Made by a program: the position numbers and the translations under genes. This document shows positions 57,209-64,000 of a DNA stretch of 64,000 nucleotides, piece by piece; the first letter of the stretch is position 1; each line of letters starts with the position of its first letter. Location: contig NZ_CANKYM010000003.1 in NCBI RefSeq assembly GCF_947488185.1, positions 446,873 through 510,872 of the forward strand. Reading direction: 5' to 3'. The stretch is from an uncultured Roseobacter sp. (GTDB lineage Bacteria > Pseudomonadota > Alphaproteobacteria > Rhodobacterales > Rhodobacteraceae). The notes under the pieces were generated by a model that made no database searches, was not told where the DNA came from, and saw only the letters and a list, made by a program, of their open reading frames with translations.

Positions 57209-58642
57209 TTGAACAAGCACAGCATGGAACCGGGATTCAGAGATAGCGTTGACCAGATGTTCAACCGGGCCGTTGGCCTGATGGATCTTTCGCCTGGGCT
57301 GGAGGAAAAGATCAGGGTCTGTAACGCCACCTACACGGTGCGGTTCGGTGTCAGGCTGCGGGGCAAGATACATACGTTCACTGGCTACCGGTCGGTGCAT
57401 TCTGAGCATATGGAGCCGGTCAAAGGTGGTATCCGCTATTCCATGGGCGTCGATCAGGACGAGGTTGAGGCGCTGGCGGCGCTGATGACCTACAAATGCG
57501 CGCTGGTCGAGGCGCCGTTTGGCGGCTCCAAGGGCGGGCTCTGTGTCGATCCGCGTGAATGGGATGAACATGAACTGGAACAGATCACCCGCCGCTTTGC
57601 CTATGAGCTGATCAAGCGCGATCTGATCAACCCTTCGCAGAACGTTCCTGCGCCCGACATGGGCACCGGCGAACGCGAGATGGCCTGGATCGCGGATCAG
57701 TACAAACGCATGCATACCACCGACATCAACGGCAACGCCTGTGTCACCGGCAAGCCGCCCAATGCAGGCGGGATCGCGGGGCGGGTCGAAGCCACGGGGC
57801 GTGGCGTGCAATATGCGTTGCGGGCGTTCTTCCGCGACGAGGAGGGCGTGAAAAAAGCCGGGATGAGCGGCGATCTTGATGGTAAGCGGGTGATCGTTCA
57901 GGGCCTTGGCAATGTGGGCTACCACGCCGCCAAGTTCCTGCGTGACGAAGATGGCAGTACCATCATCGGCATCATCGAACGGGACGGGGCGCTCTTCAAT
58001 CCCGAAGGGCTGGATGTTGACAAGGTGCGCGAATGGATCGCGAAACATGGCGGCATCGCCGGGTATTCGGACATGCACCACGTCAAGGATGGTGCAACCG
58101 TTCTTGAGGAAGACTGCGATATTCTGATCCCCGCGGCGCTGGAGGGCGTGATCAACCTGCAGAACGCGGACCGGATCAAGGCGCCGCTGATCATCGAGGC
58201 CGCGAATGGGCCGGTCACTGCCGGGGCCGATCAGGTTCTTCGAGAACGCGGCGTCGTGATGATCCCGGACATGTACGCCAACGCCGGGGGTGTGACCGTC
58301 AGCTATTTTGAGTGGGTCAAGAACCTCAGCCACATCCGCTTTGGTCGCATGGGCCGCAGGCAGGAGGAATCGCGCCACCAGCTGATCATCAACGAGCTGG
58401 AGCGCCTGTCGCGGGACAAGGAATTGAACTGGGAGTTGAGCCCGGATTTCAAAGAGAAGTACCTGCGCGGCGCGGGTGAGCTGGAACTTGTCCGCTCCGG
58501 TCTCGATGACACGATGCGGATCGCATATCAGTCTATGGCAGACGTCTGGCATGGCCGGGATGACGTGCAGGATCTGCGCACGGCGGCCTATCTGGTGGCC
58601 ATCGACAAGGTTGCTGCAAGCTATCGCGCGAAAGGCTTGTGA
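57209..58642 (+). CDS. Glu/Leu/Phe/Val dehydrogenase (glutamate dehydrogenase type)
   Basis: The 477-residue protein has the catalytic region KGGIRYSMGVDQDEVEALA, followed by MTYKCALVEAPFGGSKGG with the active-site lysines, and the Rossmann motif VQGLGNVGYHAAKFL. The family interconverts glutamate and 2-oxoglutarate plus ammonia using NAD(P). Length fits a hexameric or larger GDH; a leucine dehydrogenase would usually be shorter. I chose TTG at 57209 because AGGAGA precedes it; ATG at 57224 is possible and GTG at 57185 less so. Being next to a sox-type operon may suggest nitrogen recovery from methylated amino acids; this is inference. Confidence 0.85.
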   Translation: MNKHSMEPGFRDSVDQMFNRAVGLMDLSPGLEEKIRVCNATYTVRFGVRLRGKIHTFTGYRSVHSEHMEPVKGGIRYSMGVDQDEVEALAALMTYKCALVEAPFGGSKGGLCVDPREWDEHELEQITRRFAYELIKRDLINPSQNVPAPDMGTGEREMAWIADQYKRMHTTDINGNACVTGKPPNAGGIAGRVEATGRGVQYALRAFFRDEEGVKKAGMSGDLDGKRVIVQGLGNVGYHAAKFLRDEDGSTIIGIIERDGALFNPEGLDVDKVREWIAKHGGIAGYSDMHHVKDGATVLEEDCDILIPAALEGVINLQNADRIKAPLIIEAANGPVTAGADQVLRERGVVMIPDMYANAGGVTVSYFEWVKNLSHIRFGRMGRRQEESRHQLIINELERLSRDKELNWELSPDFKEKYLRGAGELELVRSGLDDTMRIAYQSMADVWHGRDDVQDLRTAAYLVAIDKVAASYRAKGL

Positions 58643-58737
58643 GCCGGATCGACTCTGCGTAATGTCCACCCCGACATGGTTCCGGCGACCGCCACGACGG
58701 GCCGTCGGAACCGTCAGTTTTCAGGGTGGGTGTAGGT

Positions 58738-59319
58738 ATGACGGATGTCGCTTTTTCTTGTTCCTGTGGCACGCTGAACGGGATTGTGCATGACGCGTCC
58801 CCCGCAAGCGCATGCCACCTGATCTGTTTCTGCAAGGACTGCCGGGCATTTGCGCGGCATATGGATCAGATGGAGGCGCTGGAGCCCGGCGGCGGCAGTC
58901 CGTTGGTGCAGGTGCTGCCCGCGCGGATCGAGATTACGCAAGGCGCAGACCAGATCGCCTGCTTGAGGCTCTCGCCCAAGGGGCTGCACCGCTGGTATGC
59001 GGCCTGCTGTAACACGCCGCTGGCCAATACGGTGGGCTCCTCCCGCATGCCGCTGGCGGGCATGTGGGGCCCGCTGTTCGAGAGTACGGAAGCCTTCGGG
59101 CCCGTGGTCACCCATGGGTTCACGAAGGCAGCGCTCCCCGGTGGGCCGCGCAAAGACAAGGGGCTGGGGCGCATGATGGGCGGGCTCGCGAAACGCGCGC
59201 TGGCAGCCTATCTCAATGGCACCGCACGGCAGAGCCCGTTTTTTGATGCCGCCGGCGCACCGGTCGCCACCCCCCGGATCATCAGCAAAGAGGAAAAGGC
59301 AACCGTCTACGCGGAGTGA
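58738..59319 (+). CDS. Cysteine-rich GFA-like protein, probably DUF6151
   Basis: The 193-residue protein has Cys8 and Cys10 in FSCSCG, Cys26, Cys30, Cys32 and Cys35 in ACHLICFCKDC, and a later pair in AACCNTP, the pattern of zinc- or glutathione-dependent GFA-type proteins. I believe it belongs to DUF6151, from memory. GFA (glutathione-dependent formaldehyde-activating) relatives are linked with formaldehyde handling, which would fit the adjacent demethylating sox operon that may release formaldehyde; this is inference. The ATG at 58738 follows AGGGTGGGTG. Confidence 0.78.
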   Translation: MTDVAFSCSCGTLNGIVHDASPASACHLICFCKDCRAFARHMDQMEALEPGGGSPLVQVLPARIEITQGADQIACLRLSPKGLHRWYAACCNTPLANTVGSSRMPLAGMWGPLFESTEAFGPVVTHGFTKAALPGGPRKDKGLGRMMGGLAKRALAAYLNGTARQSPFFDAAGAPVATPRIISKEEKATVYAE

Positions 59320-59416
59320 GCACCGCCGGTCTCTCCGCGACATGATTGGTCGGATTTGGTCGCGGACAGCGCGCGGGACTGCTGTTAAGTTTGCCGAAAA
59401 GCATGGAGTGCCCCAC

Positions 59417-60670
59417 GTGAAATTTTCAGGCCTGCGCGTTCTGAAAGAAGGCCTTACCGGGAGTAAAGGCTGGACACCGCATTGGCGCGACCCTGAGCCA
59501 AAGGCGGAATATGACGCGGTGATCATTGGCGGCGGCGGGCACGGTCTGTCCACAGCCTACTACCTCGCCAAGAACCACGGGATGACCAATATCGCCGTGC
59601 TCGAAAAGGGTTACATCGGCGGCGGTAACATCGGGCGCAACACCACCATCGTGCGAGCCAATTACTTTCTGCCGGGCAATTCGGAGTTCTACAGCCATTC
59701 GCTGAAGCTCTGGGAGGGGCTGGAGGAGGATATCAACTACAACGTCATGCATTCGCAACGGGGCATGATCAACCTCTTCCACTCCGACGGGCAGCGCGAC
59801 GCCTTTGTGCGCCGGGGCAACGCCATGATCAATCAAGGCGATGACGCCATCCTGCTGGACCGTGAGGGCGTGCGCAAACATCTGCCCTATCTCGATTTCG
59901 AGAATACCCGGTTTCCGATCTATGGGGGACTGCTGCACCCCCGCGGCGGTACGGCCCGGCACGACGCTGTGGCCTGGGGCTATGCGCGCGGGGCGGATCA
60001 GCGCGGCGTGGACTTGCTGCAGAACTGCGAAGTCACCGGTATCGATATCGAAAACGGTGTCGTGCGCGGCGTCCAGACCACGCGTGGGGCGATCCGGGCC
60101 AAGAAGGTGGGGATCGTGGTGGCGGGCCGCTCCGGTCAGGTGGCGGCGATGGCGGGCATGCGCCTGCCGATTGAGAGCCATATTCTACAGGCCTTTGTGA
60201 CCGAGGGGCTGAAGCCCTGCATCGACCACGTGGTCACCTTTGGCATGGGGCATTTCTACATCAGCCAATCCGACAAGGGTGGCCTTGTCTTTGGCGGTGA
60301 TCTGGATTTCTACGCCTCCTACGCCAGTCGCGGCAACCTGCCGACCGCCGAACATGTGATGGAGGCGGGCATGACGCTGATGCCGATGATCGGCAAGGCC
60401 AAGCTTTTGCGCAGCTGGGGCGGGATCATGGATATGACGCCCGATGGGTCGCCGATCATCGACAAGGCCGACACGGAAGGTTTGTTCATTGATTGTGGCT
60501 GGTGCTACGGCGGGTTCAAGGCGGTGCCCGCCTCGGGCTACGCCTTTGCGCATCTGATGGCCAGCGGGCAGCATCACGAGACGGCCAGCGCCTTCCGGCT
60601 GGACCGTTTCCGCACCGGGCGGGGCATTCTCGATGAAGAGGGCACCGGCTCTCAGCACAACCTGCATTGA
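59417..60670 (+). CDS. soxB: Sarcosine-oxidase-type beta subunit (second operon)
   Basis: The 417-residue flavoprotein is a diverged paralogue of the soxB at 29328. It has IIGGGGHGLSTAYYLA at 36-51, GGNIGRNTTIVRANYF and GGTARHDAVAWGYA with His182, the position expected for covalent FMN. The start, KFSGLRVLKEGLTGSKGW, and end, GTGSQHNLH, differ from the first operon's subunit. It opens a compact soxB-D-A-G operon. The GTG at 59417 is preceded by GGAG; a longer ATG frame from 59341 is possible. The substrate may be sarcosine or another N-methyl amino acid such as N-methylglutamate; I cannot decide from the sequence. Confidence 0.86.
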   Translation: MKFSGLRVLKEGLTGSKGWTPHWRDPEPKAEYDAVIIGGGGHGLSTAYYLAKNHGMTNIAVLEKGYIGGGNIGRNTTIVRANYFLPGNSEFYSHSLKLWEGLEEDINYNVMHSQRGMINLFHSDGQRDAFVRRGNAMINQGDDAILLDREGVRKHLPYLDFENTRFPIYGGLLHPRGGTARHDAVAWGYARGADQRGVDLLQNCEVTGIDIENGVVRGVQTTRGAIRAKKVGIVVAGRSGQVAAMAGMRLPIESHILQAFVTEGLKPCIDHVVTFGMGHFYISQSDKGGLVFGGDLDFYASYASRGNLPTAEHVMEAGMTLMPMIGKAKLLRSWGGIMDMTPDGSPIIDKADTEGLFIDCGWCYGGFKAVPASGYAFAHLMASGQHHETASAFRLDRFRTGRGILDEEGTGSQHNLH

Positions 60671-60733
60671 GGTGGATATGATGGATGCCTCCGGCGGGGA
60701 TATTTATGGCCAGAAGAAACGAAGGGTGGCACC

Positions 60734-60994
60734 ATGCGGCTGACCTGTCCCATCTGCGGTGAGCGCGACCGCCGTGAGTTTTATTATCAGGGGGATGCGG
60801 TTGCGCTGGACCGGCCCGCGCGCGACGCTGATGTCTCCGCATGGGACGACTATGTGCACCTGCGTGACAACCCTTCGGGCCTGCGCCGCGAGCTTTGGCA
60901 TCACGAGGCCGGATGCGGCAGTTGGCTGGTGGTGGACCGGAACACATCGACCCATGAAGTGCATGCCGTGGCGCTGGTGGAGGCACAGGGATGA
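60734..60994 (+). CDS. soxD: Sarcosine-oxidase-type delta subunit (second operon)
   Basis: The 86-residue protein carries Cys5 and Cys8 in RLTCPICGE and His57 with Cys61 in WHHEAGCGSW, the zinc ligand set of SoxD. It is shorter than the first operon's delta subunit (109) but has the same spacing between the histidine and the last cysteine. GAAGGGTGG lies upstream, and its stop overlaps the soxA start (ATGA). It belongs to the second, diverged operon. Confidence 0.88.
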   Translation: MRLTCPICGERDRREFYYQGDAVALDRPARDADVSAWDDYVHLRDNPSGLRRELWHHEAGCGSWLVVDRNTSTHEVHAVALVEAQG

Positions 60995-63927
60995 GGATTG
61001 ACGGCAAGGGGTTGGTCGACCGGTCAAAAAAGCTGCGCTTTCAGTTGGACGAGATCGGATATTCGGCCTTTGAAGGCGACACGGTGGCCTCCGCGCTGCT
61101 GGCCGCAGGTCAACGCTTGATGGGGCGATCGTTCAAATACCACCGCCCGCGCGGTGTTCTTTCGGCAGGCAGCGAAGAGCCCAATGCGCTGGTGACCATA
61201 GGGCAGGGCGCGTCACAGGAGCCCAACGTGCGGGCGACGACGCAGGAGGTCTATGACGGGCTGCGCGCCCGCTCGCAGAATGCCTGGCCCTCGCTCAAAA
61301 CGGATGTGATGGCGGTCAATGATCTGGCCTGGCCGTTTCTGGGCGCGGGGTTCTATTACAAGACCTTCATGTGGCCGCGCGCCTTTTGGGAAAGGCTTTA
61401 CGAGCCGGTCATTCGCCGCGCCGCCGGTCTGGGCGGGCTGAGCGGGGCGCATAACCCGGATACTTACGAGAAAGCCTATGCTTTCTGCGATCTGCTGGTG
61501 ATCGGCGCCGGACCTACCGGGTTGATGGCCGCACTGACGGCGGGGCGGGCCGGGGCTGACGTGCTGCTGGTCGATGAGGACAGCCGCATGGGCGGCAGGC
61601 TCAACGCCGAGACGTATATTGTGGACGGCATGCCGGGCAGCGACTGGGCCACAGAGGCCGTGGCCGAGTTGCGCAGCATGGAGAACGTCCGGCTGATGAC
61701 CCGGACCACGCTTGTCGGGGCCTATGATCATGGCACCTATGCGGCCTTGGAGCGGGTGAGCAACCACCTGCCTGCGCCTGAAGAAGGTGCCGCGCTGGAA
61801 ACGTTTTGGCGTATCGTCGCCAAACGCGCGATCCTCGCGGCGGGCGCCTTGGAACGGCCCATTGCCTTTGAAAACAATGACCGCCCCGGCATCATGACGG
61901 CGGGGGCGGTGCGGGCCTACCTGAACCGGTGGGGGGTCAGCCCGGGGCAGCGGGTTGCGGTTTTTGGCAACAATGATGATGCGCATCGGACGGCCGTGGA
62001 TCTGATCGAAGCCGGTGTCGAAGTGGCCGCCCTGATCGACAGCCGCCCGGATGCAGAACTGAAAGGGCACGCGTTTCCGACCTACGCAGGGGGCATGGTC
62101 ACCGGCAGCGCCGGGCGTCTGGGGCTCAAGCGCATTACGGTGAAGTCCGACGGCATCACCGAAGAGCTCGAGGTGGATTGTTTGGCGATGTCCGGCGGCT
62201 GGAACCCGACCGTGCATGTGACCTGCCACATGAACGGGCGGCCTACGTGGCGCGAGGATATCGCCAGTTTCGTGCCGACACCCGGCAGCGTGCCGGGGCT
62301 GGAGGCCGCAGGCGCCTGCAATGGCGATTTCAGCACCGCCGCCTGTCTGGCTGCGGGTGCACAGGCTGCGAAATCCGCGCTGAAAGAGCTGGGCCTGAAG
62401 GTGCCCCGCGGCGCTGTCCCTGATGCGGAGGGCAGCCCCTATCGCCTCTCTCCGCTCTGGGCGGTGCCGGGGAAGGGACGGGCGTGGCTCGACTTTCAGA
62501 ACGATGTCACGGTGAAGGACGTCAGGCAGGCAGCCACTGAGAACTTCCGTTCCGTCGAGCACATGAAGCGCTATACCACGCAAGGTATGGCCACCGACCA
62601 GGGCAAGAACTCTAATGTGGCCGCGCTGGCGCTGCTCGCGGATGCCACCGGACGCGGGATCCCGGAGACCGGCACCACGACCTTCCGCCCGCCGTTCACG
62701 CCGGTCTCGCTTGCGGCTTTCGGGGCGGGCGCGCAGGGCGAAGGCTTTGCGCCCCGGCGTCTGACAACCTCTCATCCCATCAGCGTTGCGATGGGTGCGC
62801 CGATGATCGAAGCAGGGCTTTGGTATCGCCCCAGCTACTTCCCGAAACCCGGCGAAACCCACTGGCGGCAATCCTGTGACCGTGAGGTTGGATATGTGCG
62901 CAATGCGGTGGGCATCTGTGATGTCTCGACGCTGGGCAAGATCGACATTCAGGGGCCGGGTGCCGCCGCGCTGCTGGATTCTGTCTACACCAACACGTTC
63001 TCCACCTTGAAGGTTGGCCGCGTGCGCTATGGCCTGATGCTGCGCGAAGACGGCTATGTGATGGACGATGGCACCACGGCGCGGCTGGGGGAACAGCATT
63101 ACGTGATGACCACGACCACGGCGGCGGCGGGCAGCGTGATGCGGCATCTGGAATTCGTGCATCAGGTGTTGCGGCCCGATCTGGATGTGCGGTTCACCTC
63201 CGTGACCGAACAATGGGCGCAGTTCGCCGTCGCCGGACCGAAATCGCGTGAGCTGCTGAACGATCTGCTGGACGACCGTATCGACAATGAAAGCTGGCCT
63301 TTCATGGCCTGTGGCCCGGTGAGTATGGCCGGTGTGCAGGGGCGGCTTTTCCGCATCTCCTTCTCGGGCGAACATGCCTATGAGGTGGCCGTGCCCGCCC
63401 GCTACGGGGAAAGCCTGTTCAAGTTGCTGCTCGCGCGTGCCGAGGCGCTGGGCGGGGGCGCCTATGGTATGGAGGCGCTGAACGTATTGCGGATTGAAAA
63501 GGGTCACATCACCCACGCTGAAATCCACGGGCGCACCACGGCGTTCGACATCGGGTTCGCGCGTATGGTGAGCGCGAAGAAGGATTGCATCGGTCAGGCG
63601 ATGGCCGCGCGTGAGGGGCTGGTGGACCCTGACCGGGAGCGGTTGGTGGGGCTGAAACCTGTCGGCGCGGTCAAGGAACTGACGGCGGGCGCGCATCTCT
63701 TTGAGCGGGATGCGGCGGCGACACGCGAGAACGATCAGGGCTACGTGACCTCCGTCGGCTTTTCGCCAACGCTTGGTCATTTCATCGCCTTGGGCTTTGT
63801 CAAACGCGGGCCGGAGCGGATGGGTGAAACCCTGCGGCTGGTCGATCACTTGCGCGGGATTGAAACAGAGGTGGAGATTTGTTCGCCCGTTTTTGTCGAT
63901 CCGGAAGGAGGGCGGACCCGTGGTTGA
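60991..63927 (+). CDS. soxA: Sarcosine-oxidase-type alpha subunit (second operon)
   Basis: The 978-residue subunit begins with the shortened ferredoxin-like segment SFKYHRPRGVLSAGSEEPN, continues with the Rossmann motif IGAGPTGLMAALTAG (171-185) and the element ALERPIAFENNDRPG, and ends in a GcvT-like tetrahydrofolate domain, including GICDVSTLGKIDIQGPGAA. It overlaps the delta gene by 4 bp (ATGA) and the gamma gene by 8 bp. It is slightly shorter than, and moderately diverged from, the first operon's alpha subunit. The GcvT-like domain implies transfer of a one-carbon unit to folate. Confidence 0.9.
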   Translation: MRIDGKGLVDRSKKLRFQLDEIGYSAFEGDTVASALLAAGQRLMGRSFKYHRPRGVLSAGSEEPNALVTIGQGASQEPNVRATTQEVYDGLRARSQNAWPSLKTDVMAVNDLAWPFLGAGFYYKTFMWPRAFWERLYEPVIRRAAGLGGLSGAHNPDTYEKAYAFCDLLVIGAGPTGLMAALTAGRAGADVLLVDEDSRMGGRLNAETYIVDGMPGSDWATEAVAELRSMENVRLMTRTTLVGAYDHGTYAALERVSNHLPAPEEGAALETFWRIVAKRAILAAGALERPIAFENNDRPGIMTAGAVRAYLNRWGVSPGQRVAVFGNNDDAHRTAVDLIEAGVEVAALIDSRPDAELKGHAFPTYAGGMVTGSAGRLGLKRITVKSDGITEELEVDCLAMSGGWNPTVHVTCHMNGRPTWREDIASFVPTPGSVPGLEAAGACNGDFSTAACLAAGAQAAKSALKELGLKVPRGAVPDAEGSPYRLSPLWAVPGKGRAWLDFQNDVTVKDVRQAATENFRSVEHMKRYTTQGMATDQGKNSNVAALALLADATGRGIPETGTTTFRPPFTPVSLAAFGAGAQGEGFAPRRLTTSHPISVAMGAPMIEAGLWYRPSYFPKPGETHWRQSCDREVGYVRNAVGICDVSTLGKIDIQGPGAAALLDSVYTNTFSTLKVGRVRYGLMLREDGYVMDDGTTARLGEQHYVMTTTTAAAGSVMRHLEFVHQVLRPDLDVRFTSVTEQWAQFAVAGPKSRELLNDLLDDRIDNESWPFMACGPVSMAGVQGRLFRISFSGEHAYEVAVPARYGESLFKLLLARAEALGGGAYGMEALNVLRIEKGHITHAEIHGRTTAFDIGFARMVSAKKDCIGQAMAAREGLVDPDRERLVGLKPVGAVKELTAGAHLFERDAAATRENDQGYVTSVGFSPTLGHFIALGFVKRGPERMGETLRLVDHLRGIETEVEICSPVFVDPEGGRTRG

Positions 63928-64000
63928 GCTGAGTGCGAAAAGCCCCTGCGCCGGTCTTCTGCCGATGACGATTGGCAGCGTTTCCGTGGCTGAGGTCGAT
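63920..64000 (+). CDS. soxG: Sarcosine-oxidase-type gamma subunit (second operon), cut by window edge
   Basis: Only the first 27 codons are present: a GTG at 63920 after GGAAGGAGG, reading VVELSAKSPCAGLLPMTIGS and onward. AKSPCAGLLP is the usual N-terminus of SoxG proteins. It overlaps the alpha gene's stop by 8 bp, so translation is coupled. The rest of the gene lies beyond the window. Confidence 0.8.
   Translation, partial: MVELSAKSPCAGLLPMTIGSVSVAEVD

Noticed and set aside
61213..63849. Reverse-strand open frame of 878 codons over the second soxA
   Set aside because: It is the antisense shadow of a GC-rich coding gene; it is rich in His, Arg and Pro and has no recognisable domain.
59417..64000. 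Naming the second sox operon mgdABCD (N-methylglutamate dehydrogenase)
   Set aside because: The family link is plausible, but gmaS and mgs genes are not visible and sequence alone by eye cannot separate the two; kept as an alternative.

Overview
The window looks like chromosomal DNA from a marine alphaproteobacterium of the Rhodobacteraceae, most likely the Roseobacter group. I base this on family content and gene order, not on a search: a pcm-tolC pair, ccmI-ruvX-DUF1289-bluB, a YfgM-BamB-Der block, a three-gene TadG/TadE/TadE cluster, and two heterotetrameric sarcosine-oxidase-type operons. The DNA is GC-rich and densely coding. I see no rRNA, prophage, insertion sequence, CRISPR array or secretion-system core.

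Layout. 1-3.4 kb: a lipid-A-exporter-like ABC protein cut by the window edge, then an RgpF-like glycan protein. 3.7-7 kb: tRNA-Cys, then pcm, tolC and a PopZ-like acidic protein. 7-19 kb: housekeeping genes on both strands (cobyric acid synthase, EF-P, YgfZ-like, a glycosyltransferase, two PLP aminotransferases, a crotonase, valyl-tRNA synthetase). 19-24 kb: a lone molybdenum-hydroxylase large subunit coupled to a DUF2235 protein, a membrane-anchored hydrolase, and a tiny leader-like ORF with a hairpin ahead of a DUF1127-like gene. 24-29 kb: a thioesterase, metF divergent from a MetR-like regulator, and the ccmI operon.

29-36 kb: sarcosine oxidase soxB, then three tiny membrane-protein genes, then soxD-soxA-soxG. 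36-42 kb: Fe superoxide dismutase, RarD, a LOG-family hydrolase, a LysM protein and an Atm1-type ABC exporter. 42-48 kb: a DUF302 protein and an RND efflux pair whose permease carries a large internal insertion. 48-54 kb: YfgM-like, BamB and Der, a TspO-related protein, a second DUF2235 protein and a small membrane protein. 54-57 kb: TadG and two TadE-like proteins. 57-64 kb: a glutamate-type dehydrogenase, a cysteine-rich GFA-like protein, and a second, diverged soxB-D-A-G operon that runs off the window.

Functional themes are one-carbon and methylamine metabolism (two sarcosine-oxidase-type complexes, metF, a glutamate-type dehydrogenase), cobalamin synthesis (cobQ, bluB) and envelope maintenance. 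The most unusual non-coding signal is a family of three REP-like palindromic repeats (18.83, 42.11 and 51.64 kb). The most unusual small-gene signals are the terminator-flanked peptides inside the first sox operon and the 17-codon ORF at 24.0 kb. I did not find a clearly novel multi-gene defence or biosynthetic system.
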